From: Paenibacillus bovis
GTDB lineage: Bacteria; Bacillota; Bacilli; Paenibacillales; Paenibacillaceae
Direction: 5' to 3'
Length of the DNA stretch: 64,000 bases
Assembly: GCF_001421015.2 (NCBI RefSeq)
Contig: NZ_CP013023.1
Location: 124,001-188,000, forward strand
Each line of letters opens with the position of its first letter. Positions within the stretch are counted from its first letter, which is position 1. Shown piece by piece: positions 37,895-46,236 of the stretch. The position numbers were made by a program, and so were the translations under genes. The notes under the pieces are model-generated. The model was not told the DNA's origin. It saw nothing but the letters and a program-made list of their open reading frames with translations, and searched no databases.

Positions 37895-38253
37895 TATATT
37901 ACATACATAACCTGATGCCGAATCGCTTGATACCTAAGATTTAATATTCTTATTATACATAATTATGAATTTTTATTCTAAATAACAAAAATTAAGCATC
38001 TGAGCTACAACTGCTATTTATGTCCAAAATTAGCAAATAGGCATAGTAATTATTAGGAGATATTGCCGAAAACATCGCAAATTCCTCATTTTCCCTCTTC
38101 ATTCAAACGCATATATTTGGACTTTTTCGGTTATATTTATACATGAACATTTGCCAAAGATGAATTTGGTGCTAATATTGTTGTATATTTATATAAAGGA
38201 TCTGACAGTCTGATTCTATTACATCCAAACTGACCAAGCGGAGGATCTTTATT
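37895..38253. other. AT-rich intergenic region upstream of the AbrB-like gene
   Basis: No gene, repeat or RNA motif was recognised. A TTGGTG near 38167 followed 17 bases later by TTATAT is a weak promoter candidate for the downstream regulator. Confidence 0.35.
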
Positions 38254-38733
38254 ATGAAAAAAACCGGCATGGTACGCCAATTAGACAGTCTGGGAAGAAT
38301 AGTGATTCCCAAAGAAATCCGGGATACCATGGAAATTGGTATCAGTGACCCTATGGAATTTTTTATTACCGAAAAAGAAATTATTTTCCGCAAGCACAAA
38401 GGCATCCAGTGTATTTTCTGCGGCAGCTTTGACGACCTTGTATATTACAAGGATCAATTCATCTGTGGCAGCTGTGCTGAACAAATGGGCGATGAATCTA
38501 TGCATACCCCGCTGAACGAGATGACCGAGTCTCCTGCAGCCCAGCGTAGTCTTCATTCCGCTCTGCGCAAATCGCGCAACAAACGCGGAGAAATGATGAC
38601 CAAGGTCGAGTCTGCGATGCAGGAACACCCTGGCGCCACTCAGAATGAACTGGCCCGTATCCTGGGCATTTCCCAAAGCCGTGTGTGCCAGATTCAAAAA
38701 GAACTGCGTGCCGGCCATCATCACGAACTCTGA
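38254..38733 (+). CDS. AbrB/SpoVT-type regulator fused to a zinc ribbon and a C-terminal HTH
   Basis: The 159-residue protein has an AbrB-type swapped-hairpin domain (MVRQLDSLGRIVIPKEIRDTMEIG, residues 6-47), then a zinc-ribbon-like part with CIFC at about 54-57 and CGSC at about 73-76, a Ser/Arg-rich linker and a C-terminal helix-turn-helix (GATQNELARILGISQSRVCQIQKEL). Classical AbrB ends after about 95 residues, so the HTH is an unusual addition that could give a second DNA contact. GGAGGA precedes the ATG. It is monocistronic. Confidence 0.88.
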   Translation: MKKTGMVRQLDSLGRIVIPKEIRDTMEIGISDPMEFFITEKEIIFRKHKGIQCIFCGSFDDLVYYKDQFICGSCAEQMGDESMHTPLNEMTESPAAQRSLHSALRKSRNKRGEMMTKVESAMQEHPGATQNELARILGISQSRVCQIQKELRAGHHHEL

Positions 38734-38779
38734 TGATCCGGCTCCTGTCGGATATTTCACTTCGGCAAAAAACGGATTG

Positions 38780-38830
38780 AAAAGCGCCAACGCTCTCGGG
38801 TATCGACCCCAGAGCGTTGGCGCTTTTGCA
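38780..38830 (+). terminator. Very stable intrinsic terminator
   Basis: AAAAGCGCCAACGCTCT (38780-38796) pairs perfectly with AGAGCGTTGGCGCTTTT, and the loop itself pairs GGGT with ACCC around ATCG, giving about 21 base pairs. It serves both the AbrB-like gene and the convergent DUF2087 gene. Confidence 0.9.
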
Positions 38831-38911
38831 TGAATATGAGAATTCGATTTCGGCATCGCTAAATAGCTAAATGAAATTTCCGTTTATTTCATCTGTTTTC
38901 GGCATGCTGTT

Positions 38912-39700
38912 TTACTGTTTGACCCAGTATTCGCTGCCATCTTCCTTGCGGTCCATATACCCGTATTCGATCAGATAGCGCCGCAGTGTAACATAATCCG
39001 GATAAGCCTGCTCCAGCAGTTCATTGACCTGCTTTTCCGTATACACGGTTCCCGGCTCAAAGCGCTGCATCAGATGACGCATAATCACGATTTTGCGTTT
39101 TTCCCGGCGTGGAAATTCGGACAATGGACCGTCCAGGCCTTCTGGAAAATACTGCTTGAGCAGCGATTCATTCTCCTGCTCGGTAATCGCATAGCGTTCA
39201 TCCAGCATCGTCGCTGTCCGGTGAATCGGTATAAAAGGCGATGGCTCCTGCTGCTGTTCCTCCAGCAGCTCCATCACTGCCAGAAAGACACGGGCCTGCT
39301 TGGCTTTTTCGCGCAGAGCAAACCGGTGATTACGGATTGTTGATTTGCTGCCGCCTGCTTTGGCTACAATCTCGGTATCACTTTGTCCTTCGTAAAAGTC
39401 CTGTACCAGACTGCTCTGCAGCTCAGTCAGACCCGTCCACTTTTTATCCAGGGTCAGCAGATAGTGGAACATTGAGCCATGCTGGCGGCGGATATGCATC
39501 TGCATGTATCGCTCGGCTTCATAGAACGATCCATCCTCCGCATAGATCTGTCCTTTCTCAAATACCTCACCATCGATCAGACAAATAAAGCCGCCAAACG
39601 GCCCTGCATGAGGGTCTTCGATATATCCCTTTTTGAGTTCCTCCAGCGAAGCTTCCCAGAAGCGCTCCGACAACTCTCCGGTCTTTTTCACTTTGTTCAT
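38912..39700 (-). CDS. DUF2087-domain transcriptional regulator
   Basis: The 262-residue protein has an N-terminal region of unknown type, a LuxR-like helix-turn-helix (LVQDFYEGQSDTEIVAKAGGSKSTIRNHRF, about residues 105-135) and a C-terminal DUF2087 domain (FPRREKRKIVIMRHLMQRFEPGTVYTEKQVNELL...TLRRYLIEYGYMDRKEDGSEYWV). DUF2087 occurs in Bacillota regulators of unknown target. ATG 39700 follows AGGAAGGGA. Confidence 0.88.
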   Translation of the reverse strand: MNKVKKTGELSERFWEASLEELKKGYIEDPHAGPFGGFICLIDGEVFEKGQIYAEDGSFYEAERYMQMHIRRQHGSMFHYLLTLDKKWTGLTELQSSLVQDFYEGQSDTEIVAKAGGSKSTIRNHRFALREKAKQARVFLAVMELLEEQQQEPSPFIPIHRTATMLDERYAITEQENESLLKQYFPEGLDGPLSEFPRREKRKIVIMRHLMQRFEPGTVYTEKQVNELLEQAYPDYVTLRRYLIEYGYMDRKEDGSEYWVKQ

Positions 39701-39877
39701 ATTCCTGTTCCCTTCCTGGCTCTCCAGCGTACTTCCTTTATACTTCAAACAAATAATCCGTGTATCTATTCATTTCTTAGACATTATATAAATAGATAGG
39801 ATGTTATTCAATCTATCCTTTTATTCCTTAGCGTATAAAGGTGGCTCTGTTCGGGAATAGCCTGTCATGCTGGTGAC

Positions 39878-40357
39878 TCAGTGTCCCAGCTCGTTCAGCA
39901 GCCGCGAGAGGATTCGTAGACGCTCTCCAATCAGATGACCCTGATCTTCGAGAGCCTGCTGAAAGGTCTGAATATGCTGTTCGATATCTTCATGGTCGCC
40001 AGTGAATCCTACAGACAATGCAGCTCCCTGCAAAGGAATACGGTCAAATACCGGATGCTCGGGATCATAAAGACATTCCTGCCGGTAACCTTCCTGAAAA
40101 TAATCAATAGACCGACACAGCAAAATAGCTGCATCCAGAATCCGGTGAATCGGCCACACGGACTCCGAATCCCCCTCCTGTCCCACTTCACCTTTACTTA
40201 CCTGTGCTACAACCTCTACTCTGCGATCCTGCGGTAGCTCTTGCAGTCCCAGCGATAATTCTCTCACCTCCTGCCGATAGGCTCGCTGTCCATCCACCTG
40301 CGTGTAATCTGCTGCTGCCATTACCGGCTGATAGTTTGAATGATTTGTACGATTCAT
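39878..40357 (-). CDS. Unrecognised small soluble protein
   Basis: The 159-residue protein has no membrane segment or signal peptide and is rich in acidic residues. Segments such as DYTQVDGQRAYRQEVRELSLG and a helical C-terminus (EDIEQHIQTFQQALEDQGHL) suggest a folded protein. I do not recognise its family with confidence. AAAGGAGAAAC lies just before the ATG, so the frame is well supported as a gene. It stands alone, facing away from a terminator at 40498-40543. Confidence 0.8.
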   Translation of the reverse strand: MNRTNHSNYQPVMAAADYTQVDGQRAYRQEVRELSLGLQELPQDRRVEVVAQVSKGEVGQEGDSESVWPIHRILDAAILLCRSIDYFQEGYRQECLYDPEHPVFDRIPLQGAALSVGFTGDHEDIEQHIQTFQQALEDQGHLIGERLRILSRLLNELGH

Positions 40358-40497
40358 TTGTTTCTCCTTTCTTCCTGCGGGAAGGTTTTTTTATGACTAA
40401 TCTATTTTTGTCTATTAAATATATAGATAATATAATTTATATCTAATTATAAATCAAACAATTTATTCATACGTTTAGTTTAAATGTAGATAAAAGC

Positions 40498-40543
40498 AAA
40501 AAAATACCCGATCACAGCAGAATCAAGCTGTCATCGGGTATTT
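40498..40543 (-). terminator. Intrinsic terminator of pbuE
   Basis: On the minus strand AAATACCCGAT and ATCGGGTATTT form a stem followed by a long T run. Confidence 0.88.
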
Positions 40544-40562
40544 CATTTTATATGATTTTCAA

Positions 40563-41747
40563 TCAGGAGGTATGCACTGATTGGTTCGACACATGCTTGG
40601 CTGCCCCAGAAGGTCTGGACAGCGAGTACAATGCGCAGCAGAAGGACAATACAACGATCGCTGCACCGACCCATGCATTCATCGTTACCGAACCGGTATT
40701 TTTGATCACGATTCCGCCAAAGGCCGAACCGACTGCAATACCGATCTGCAGGGCAGAGAAGTTAAAGCTCTGCTGAATATCGGCGGTTTCCGGTGCATTT
40801 TGGATCAGGTAGCTCTGTTGTGCCGGAGACAATGCCCAGCTGAGTGCACCCCAGACAAATAATACAACCGGGAATACCCAGATCAGCTTGGCCGACATCG
40901 GCAGCACGAACATTGCCAGTGCGAAGACGCCAATTACAATCAGAATACTCTTGGTACTGCCCAGGCGATCAGACATTACGCCACCGATCATACCGCCGCT
41001 TACCGCAGCCAGACCGAAGACAAAGTAGACCACACTGATCCAGTACGCGTTCAGATGCATTGTACTTTCCAGGAATGGAGTCAGATAAGCATACATCGTG
41101 TAGTGACCTGCCAGCATCAGCAGGGTTACCAGATGCGCGCTGATGACTTTACTATTTTTGAGGGAAGCAAATTGGGCCTTGAGCGGCATAATTTCTTCCA
41201 CCGGGATATGATCGAGGAACATATAGATTACGACCATCGCTACCAGGGTCAGCAGCGCGATCACGAGGAACAAAATGCGCCAGCCGAGTGCTTCTTCGAC
41301 CAGCACACCGATCGGTACACCCAGTACAATCGAGGAACTGATCCCCATGGAAATAATACCGATGACCCGTGCGCGGAATTCCGGCGCGACCACTTTGACC
41401 GCAATCGTCAGGGACAAGGTCACGATCAGTGAACCGCTCGCTGCTGTCAGCATGCGGGAGAAGAACAATACTTCATAGTTAGGGCTCCAGCAGGCAATCA
41501 GACTGCCTATGGTAAAAATTAACATGGACCAGAGATACAGGGATTTGCGTTCCACTTTGGAAGTGAATGCCAGCAGGGTCGGTCCGGCAATCGCATAGAC
41601 CAGTGCATAGATAGTGATCAGCTGTCCGGCTGTGCCGATCGACACGTTCAGATCGTTTGCGATCTCCGGCAGCACACCGCCGATGATGAGTTCAATCAGG
41701 CCGACCGTAAAGGTGGCAATGGTAAGGATAAATACTTTGAAATTCAA
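40563..41747 (-). CDS. pbuE: Purine base/nucleoside efflux MFS transporter PbuE
   Basis: The 394-residue protein has twelve membrane segments and is close to Bacillus subtilis PbuE over its length (NFKVFILTIATFTVGLIELI, GGVLPEIANDLN, SWALSPAQQSYLIQNAPETA, DIQQSFNFSALQIGIAVGSA). It exports purine bases and nucleosides and prevents adenine toxicity. The start is TTG 41747, with AGGAGAGAGA upstream, matching the position of the Bacillus start (MNFKVF). Expression is controlled by the adenine riboswitch immediately upstream. It fits with the purine import and salvage genes at 5441-14069. Confidence 0.95.
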   Translation of the reverse strand: MNFKVFILTIATFTVGLIELIIGGVLPEIANDLNVSIGTAGQLITIYALVYAIAGPTLLAFTSKVERKSLYLWSMLIFTIGSLIACWSPNYEVLFFSRMLTAASGSLIVTLSLTIAVKVVAPEFRARVIGIISMGISSSIVLGVPIGVLVEEALGWRILFLVIALLTLVAMVVIYMFLDHIPVEEIMPLKAQFASLKNSKVISAHLVTLLMLAGHYTMYAYLTPFLESTMHLNAYWISVVYFVFGLAAVSGGMIGGVMSDRLGSTKSILIVIGVFALAMFVLPMSAKLIWVFPVVLFVWGALSWALSPAQQSYLIQNAPETADIQQSFNFSALQIGIAVGSAFGGIVIKNTGSVTMNAWVGAAIVVLSFCCALYSLSRPSGAAKHVSNQSVHTS

Positions 41748-41848
41748 GCCGTCTCTCTCCTTTGTGTAATAGTAGGTTGGCTGTCCGGCAGGTGAGCGCC
41801 GACGCAGCAGCAACGAACGAAAACACTGGAACAGTGCGGAGCCGCAAC

Positions 41849-41960
41849 AAAAAAATCCTGATTACAACAGGACACGCGGGCTGCGCATCATCTTGTAATC
41901 AGGATTGTTCGGTTCCTGGTAGAGACCCTCAAACCATATTATTGAGGTTATACAATGATG
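41849..41960 (-). promoter_or_regulatory. Adenine riboswitch with terminator, upstream of pbuE
   Basis: On the minus strand the purine aptamer core is complete: TATAACCTCAATAATATGG, the loop pair TTTGAGGGTCTCTACCAGG, then AACCGAACAATCCTGATTACA. The base that pairs with the ligand is T (GATTA, not GACTA), so it should bind adenine. P1 is CATCATTGT with ACAAGATGATG. The terminator arm AATCCTGATTACAA (41893-41906) reuses the 3' part of the aptamer and pairs with TTGTAATCAGGATT, followed by a T run (41849-41855). Adenine binding should prevent termination, as in Bacillus subtilis. Confidence 0.96.
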
Positions 41961-42154
41961 TATCATCATTTATTCCAGTCGTCATTCGGTTGTACTTGCG
42001 TGGATGCACGTATGCATCAACGTTATATACATTAGCAGATTGAAAATGGTATTTCAACAGGGTTTTCGGTAAAATTAAAAATAATTGTGCTGTGTGTGCA
42101 GAAAGGATTACTCATAGCCGCAACAGAATGATGTGGATAAGCAGCATCCACTTC

Positions 42155-42261
42155 GGCAAGGAATAAAGGCACGTCCTCCGGTGGAGCCCAGAAATCTACG
42201 AACGCGGAGAAGGTGTAGATTTCCGGGCTCCAATGTCGTCCTTTGCCCTTATTTCCTTGCC
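42155..42261. repeat. Long imperfect inverted repeat of unknown type
   Basis: Inner arms GGAGCCCAGAAATCTAC (42183-42199) and GTAGATTTCCGGGCTCC (42215-42231) match at 16 of 17 positions. Outer arms GGCAAGGAATAAAGG (42155-42169) and the complement within 42240-42261 match with small bulges. The whole folds into one rod of about 107 bases with a 15-base terminal loop. It lies upstream of pbuE and of a small membrane gene. It has no T tail. It may be a structured RNA or a mobile palindromic element (MITE or REP-like). Confidence 0.65.
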
Positions 42262-42413
42262 TGCGTTCCGTGTATGAGATAGAGACTTTTTGGCTTGGAT
42301 ATTATGATTTCATTTTGTGGTATTTTTACTAACCATGCTTTTAACAATATATAAACAGGATGATTTATTCAGGATTTATTTATAGTAATAATTTTTGATT
42401 TGGAGTGATGATA

Positions 42414-42659
42414 TTGAACCTGCACCTGATTGCCGATACAGCTTATTTTCTTTTGGCCGCTTTTATGCTTGGAGCACTGATCTACCGGATCAGGCAAGAT
42501 GATCGCAGGATGTTTATGCGTGAGGGCAGTTTATTCCTGTTTCTGATCGTTGTATTGAGTCTGGTCGTGGAAGTGCCGGTTTCTGTCAGATTAATAACCT
42601 GCGGAATATTGCTGATTGCCTTGCTATACGGCTCTGTATGTATGAAAAAAAGCCACTAG
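42414..42659 (+). CDS. Small membrane protein, unknown function
   Basis: The 81-residue protein consists of three hydrophobic segments (about residues 8-25, 40-55, 57-74) separated by a charged loop RIRQDDRRMFMREG, with a short basic tail. TTG 42414 is eight bases after TTTGGAG; ATG 42408 and GTG 42405 are in frame but too close to that site. Its family was not recognised. It ends just before the inverted repeat at 42678. Confidence 0.6.
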   Translation: MNLHLIADTAYFLLAAFMLGALIYRIRQDDRRMFMREGSLFLFLIVVLSLVVEVPVSVRLITCGILLIALLYGSVCMKKSH

Positions 42660-42677
42660 ACCTGCTATCAACGCTAT

Positions 42678-42710
42678 GATTGTGCATTTTCATCATGAAA
42701 ATGTGCAATC
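42678..42710. promoter_or_regulatory. 33-base near-palindrome upstream of the glcT promoter
   Basis: ATTTTCAT-C-ATGAAAAT (42686-42702) is a perfect 17-base dyad, extended by GATTGTGC and GTGCAATC with two mismatches. It lies just upstream of the -35 at 42715 and has no T tail, so an operator is more likely than a terminator. The same half-site recurs at 43970-43986. Confidence 0.5.
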
Positions 42711-42714
42711 CATC

Positions 42715-42743
42715 TTGACGGTCACTATTATACGTTATATGCT
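42715..42743 (+). promoter_or_regulatory. Promoter of the glcT-like gene
   Basis: TTGACG (42715-42720), 17 bases, TATGCT (42738-42743). The transcript would begin near 42750, just upstream of the RAT element. Confidence 0.6.
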
Positions 42744-42784
42744 ACGTTATGAAACCGTAACCAAAATATTAACGACCGTACATC

Positions 42785-42876
42785 GGCGTGTTACCAGCAA
42801 TGGGCATGAGCCAAGCAGCGGACGATACAGGATACGTCTATCGTATTCCCGTGTCTCCTTGTCTTGGCTCTTTTTT
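42785..42876 (+). promoter_or_regulatory. RAT antiterminator and overlapping terminator in the glcT leader
   Basis: The RAT spans 42785-42812: outer stem GGC/GCC, conserved internal loop parts GTGTTAC and GGCATGA, inner stem CCA/TGG and loop GCAA. The usual inner CTG/CAG pair is changed on both sides, which preserves pairing. Its 3' end overlaps the terminator arm GAGCCAAG (42808-42815), which pairs with CTTGGCTC (42863-42870) followed by six T; an inner GGATACG/CGTATTCC stem lies in the loop. Binding of the antiterminator protein to the RAT would block the terminator. Confidence 0.85.
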
Positions 42877-43001
42877 GCGTATTTGTGAATGTTTCAGCCC
42901 CCATTTAGCGGTTACACGAAAAAAAGTCGGGCTGCTGTGCTCTTCTGTCTTTTCGGATGCCACTTGTCGTGTTATTCTGCAAGCAAGAGGTGATTATCGG
43001 A

Positions 43002-43868
43002 ATGAACAGAGACCATCGGAGTTTACGTGTGGAGCGCGTGGTCGGCAATAATATCGTGATGGCCTGCGATGAGGTGAAAGGCACCGAATATGTACTGCTC
43101 GGCAAGGGACTCGGCTTTGCTGCCAAGAACCTGCAGGAGCTGAACACGGCAGATGAACGGATCGAAAAGCGGTTTCGACTGGAAGACCGGGAGCAGATGA
43201 TGAATCATCCGACCTTTTTTGAAGATATGGATGCGCTTGTCATGGATGTCTCCGACCGGATCATCCAGCTGATCGGACAGAGTTTTCCGGAAAAGTTGAA
43301 TGAAAAGATTTATCTTGCTCTACCTAGTCATATCCAGTTCACTGTATACCGGATACGACATCATATCGAGATTGTGAATCCTTTTCTGCAGGAGACGCAG
43401 GTCTGTTTTCCACAGGAATACGAGGTGGCCCTGCAGGCGCTGCAGATGATTCGTGAGACATTCGGATTGGACATTCCCGAAGATGAAGCCGGGTTTCTGA
43501 CGTATCATATTCACTCGGCGGTTACTCATGTTCCGGTAGGCCAACTGGTCAAAATGTCTTCCCTGCTCGGCAAGCTGCAGCAGATGATTGAAGAGGAACG
43601 ACAGATGACATTCAAACAGGGCAGCATGAGTCAGGTTCGCCTGATGATCCACCTGCGCTTTGCCCTGGAACGGATTGTACAGGGATCGCTCGTGGACAAT
43701 CCGCTGATCCAGCATATTCGCGACCAGTATGCCGACGAATACCAATTGGCTTCGCGAATGAAGCTGGTCATGGAGCAGGAGCTGCAGATGGCCGTCCCTG
43801 AAGATGAAGTCTGCTTCCTGACCATGCATCTGTATCGCCTGTTCCGCACGCACAAACCGAGCAGCTGA
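43002..43868 (+). CDS. glcT: BglG/GlcT family transcription antiterminator
   Basis: The 288-residue protein has an N-terminal RNA-binding CAT domain (VERVVGNNIVMACDEVKGTEYVLLGKGLGFAAK) and two PTS regulation domains with conserved histidines (LPSHIQF, LTYHIHSAV; LMIHLRFALERI, LTMHLYRLF). PTS phosphorylation of these histidines controls activity in the family. ATG 43002 follows AAGAGGTGA. Its own leader carries a matching RAT-terminator, so it should promote its own expression along with the sugar permease downstream. The RAT shape points to the GlcT branch. Confidence 0.92.
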   Translation: MNRDHRSLRVERVVGNNIVMACDEVKGTEYVLLGKGLGFAAKNLQELNTADERIEKRFRLEDREQMMNHPTFFEDMDALVMDVSDRIIQLIGQSFPEKLNEKIYLALPSHIQFTVYRIRHHIEIVNPFLQETQVCFPQEYEVALQALQMIRETFGLDIPEDEAGFLTYHIHSAVTHVPVGQLVKMSSLLGKLQQMIEEERQMTFKQGSMSQVRLMIHLRFALERIVQGSLVDNPLIQHIRDQYADEYQLASRMKLVMEQELQMAVPEDEVCFLTMHLYRLFRTHKPSS

Positions 43869-43969
43869 ATCTGCTGCTATTTTCATCACTTCGCTACAGA
43901 CCTGCCAGCACCGTACATCGATCTAACATGGTGTACGGGAAAACAGGTTCACACTCGCCGCCTCTTCTT

Positions 43970-43986
43970 ATGAAAATAATTTTCAT
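43970..43986. promoter_or_regulatory. Perfect 17-base palindrome upstream of the PTS gene
   Basis: ATGAAAAT-A-ATTTTCAT uses the same octamers as the dyad at 42686-42702, in the opposite order. It lies about 92 bases before the EIICB start. It is similar to a Fur box but differs at two positions. Confidence 0.45.
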
Positions 43987-44078
43987 GTTGTAGGACGGAA
44001 TCCAAATTTCTGTTGTATCACATCACTTTACAAAATGGATGATTGGTTCACCAATGATTAATCCAAAGGGGGATTACC

Positions 44079-45575
44079 ATGCTACAATTTTTGCAAAAAA
44101 TCGGTCGCTCACTGATGCTTCCGGTAGCTACACTGCCTGCTGCTGCGATTCTGCGCGGTTTTGGCCTGATCAACTATGAGACGGATATTCCGCTTGGCTC
44201 TGCAGTAGGCGGTTTTATGAACCATTATATCGGTCCGCTGCTTACCGCAGGTGCCGGTGCTATTTTTGACAATCTGGCACTGATCTTCGCGGTTGGTATA
44301 GCGATCGGGATGGCCCGCGATGCGGTCGCTGCTCTCTCCGCTGTACTCGGATATATGATCCTGACAGCGATTCTCAAGGAAATTCCGGGAATCATGGGTT
44401 ACATACCGGATGATGTCAAACTGAATATGGGCGTGCTCGGCGGTATTCTGGTTGGTCTGTGGGCAGCTTACATGTATAACCGTTTCCACAATATCAAAAT
44501 GCCGGATTGGCTCGGATTCTTCTCGGGTAAACGTTTTGTTCCAATGATTACGGCAGCAACAACGATTATCCTGGCGTCCCTGATCGGTATGATCTGGAGT
44601 CCGATCCAGGATGCAATTTCTGCTTTTGGTATGTGGGTAGTCAGTCTGGGTGGATTTGGTGCCTTTGTGTTCGGTACCGCCAACCGTCTGCTCGTGCCAA
44701 TCGGTCTGCACCATGTATTGAACTCGATCGCCTGGTTCCAGATCGGCGATTATACCAATGCAGCCGGTGAAGTGGTTCACGGTGACCTGACACGCTTCTT
44801 TGCCGGAGACAAATCGGCAGGCATGTTCATGTCCGGCTTCTTCCCGATTATGATGTTTGCATTGCCGGGTGCGGCTTTTGCCATTATTCATACCGCACGT
44901 CCGGAGAAACGCAAAGCAGTTGCTTCGATCTTTATCAGTGCGGCGGTCGCTTCCTTCCTGACTGGGATTACCGAGCCGCTGGAATTTGCCTTTATGTTCA
45001 CAGCACCGCTGCTGTATGTGGTGCATGCACTGCTGACCGGTCTGTCCGGTCTGATCATGTACATGCTGAATGTGAAGCTGGGCTTCGGATTCTCGGCGGG
45101 TCTGATTGACTATCTGATCAATATGAAGCTGGCGACTAATCCGCTGCTGATGATTCCGGTCGGTCTGGCGTTTGCCGTTGTGTATTATGTACTGTTCCGC
45201 TTCCTGATTGTGAAGCTGAACCTCAAAACACCGGGACGCGAAGACGATGATGCTATTAACAGTTCTGCGACTACAGCAGATAAAACTGCCACTGTCCCGG
45301 CTGCCGCAGCTGTAACAGCTGACAACGGAGACAGCAAAGCAGCTATGGTACTGAGCCAGCTGGGTGGATCACCCAACATCGACAGTATCGATGCCTGCAT
45401 TACCCGCCTGCGTCTGGTGGTCAAAGATGATCGTCAGGTAAATGATGCCGAGCTGCGCAAGCTGGGTGCTGCTGGTGTTATGCGACTTGGTCATGGTGCT
45501 GTACAGGTTATCTTCGGTACCCAATCCGAAGCGCTCAAAGATGATATCAAGGATATTATGGATCACAAAGCCTGA
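44079..45575 (+). CDS. PTS EIICB, N-acetylglucosamine/glucose type
   Basis: The 498-residue permease has a glucose-superfamily EIIC domain (about ten membrane segments; GRSLMLPVATLPAAAILRGFG, ITEPLEFAFMF) and a C-terminal EIIB domain after an Ala/Thr-rich linker. The EIIB phospho-cysteine is in SIDACITRLRLVV. There is no EIIA domain, so phosphate must come from a separate EIIA. The EIIC sequence is closer to NagE/NagP than to PtsG, so N-acetylglucosamine is the favoured substrate, with glucose possible. AAGGGGG precedes the ATG. It lies 210 bases after the antiterminator gene, with no second RAT seen between them. Confidence 0.92.
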   Translation: MLQFLQKIGRSLMLPVATLPAAAILRGFGLINYETDIPLGSAVGGFMNHYIGPLLTAGAGAIFDNLALIFAVGIAIGMARDAVAALSAVLGYMILTAILKEIPGIMGYIPDDVKLNMGVLGGILVGLWAAYMYNRFHNIKMPDWLGFFSGKRFVPMITAATTIILASLIGMIWSPIQDAISAFGMWVVSLGGFGAFVFGTANRLLVPIGLHHVLNSIAWFQIGDYTNAAGEVVHGDLTRFFAGDKSAGMFMSGFFPIMMFALPGAAFAIIHTARPEKRKAVASIFISAAVASFLTGITEPLEFAFMFTAPLLYVVHALLTGLSGLIMYMLNVKLGFGFSAGLIDYLINMKLATNPLLMIPVGLAFAVVYYVLFRFLIVKLNLKTPGREDDDAINSSATTADKTATVPAAAAVTADNGDSKAAMVLSQLGGSPNIDSIDACITRLRLVVKDDRQVNDAELRKLGAAGVMRLGHGAVQVIFGTQSEALKDDIKDIMDHKA

Positions 45576-45636
45576 GTATTCTGTTGATGATATACAATCA
45601 TATTTGGCAGAAGAATCAGCTATAATCAATAGTAAA

Positions 45637-45681
45637 AGAAAGCGTACAGCCGCCGATAAGGGCAGCTGTACGCTTTCTTTT
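45637..45681 (+). terminator. Intrinsic terminator after the PTS gene
   Basis: GAAAGCGTACAGC pairs with GCTGTACGCTTTC, followed by TTTTT. Confidence 0.9.
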
Positions 45682-45726
45682 TGTGGTTTATGACAGTGGA
45701 TAGATAAGTACCGCTTTTGCCGAAGC

Positions 45727-46236
45727 TTATTCCGCATTCATCGACTGACCGTTGATTTTAATCACTTTTCCTTTGACCTCTTTGATCGGTACAAAGCCTG
45801 TCATTCGGCTATCCTGGCTATTGGAACGATTATCGCCGACAACAAAAAAGGCATGCGCGGCAACACGATTATCTTCTTTGGCACTGGTCGGAAAGTCATT
45901 GATATTATACGCATAATGCTGATCATGTGCCTGCTGAACAGCCTTTTGAATATACGGCTCCTGAAGGAGCTTTCCGTTAATCCACGTTTTGTCACCTTTC
46001 ATTTTTACCTTTTCTCCCGGAAGGGCGATGACCCGCTTGACGAATTCTCTGCCCTCGGGTGTATGATACACAATCAGATCGCCGCGATGAATTTCATTCT
46101 CGGCTGCAGCCGTTATCGTTACACGATCTCCGGTTTTAAGCGTAGGCTGCATGGACGGCCCATCAATCACATAGTTCTGAGGGAACATCATTTGCAAAAA
46201 GGCTGCTATCAACAACCCGCCAATAGTTGCGTTCAC
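45727..46236 (-). CDS. lepB: Type I signal peptidase
   Basis: The protease of about 169 residues has one N-terminal membrane segment (residues 4-18), the catalytic serine in GPSMQP (Ser28) and the catalytic lysine in REFVKRVIALPGEK (Lys67), followed by GDNRSNSQDSR. It removes signal peptides outside the membrane. GTG 46236 is eight bases after GGAG and is preferred; an ATG seven codons upstream has no binding site. It is monocistronic. Confidence 0.93.
   Translation of the reverse strand: MNATIGGLLIAAFLQMMFPQNYVIDGPSMQPTLKTGDRVTITAAAENEIHRGDLIVYHTPEGREFVKRVIALPGEKVKMKGDKTWINGKLLQEPYIQKAVQQAHDQHYAYNINDFPTSAKEDNRVAAHAFFVVGDNRSNSQDSRMTGFVPIKEVKGKVIKINGQSMNAE

Noticed and set aside
43919..43945. 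Terminator between glcT and the PTS gene
   Set aside because: CCGTACA/TGTACGG forms a stem but is followed by GAAAACA rather than a T run, and no RAT overlaps it.
43970..43986. Fur box
   Set aside because: The dyad matches TGATAATNATTATCA except at two symmetric positions, but no iron-related gene is near and the same octamers occur at 42686-42702, which points to another regulator.
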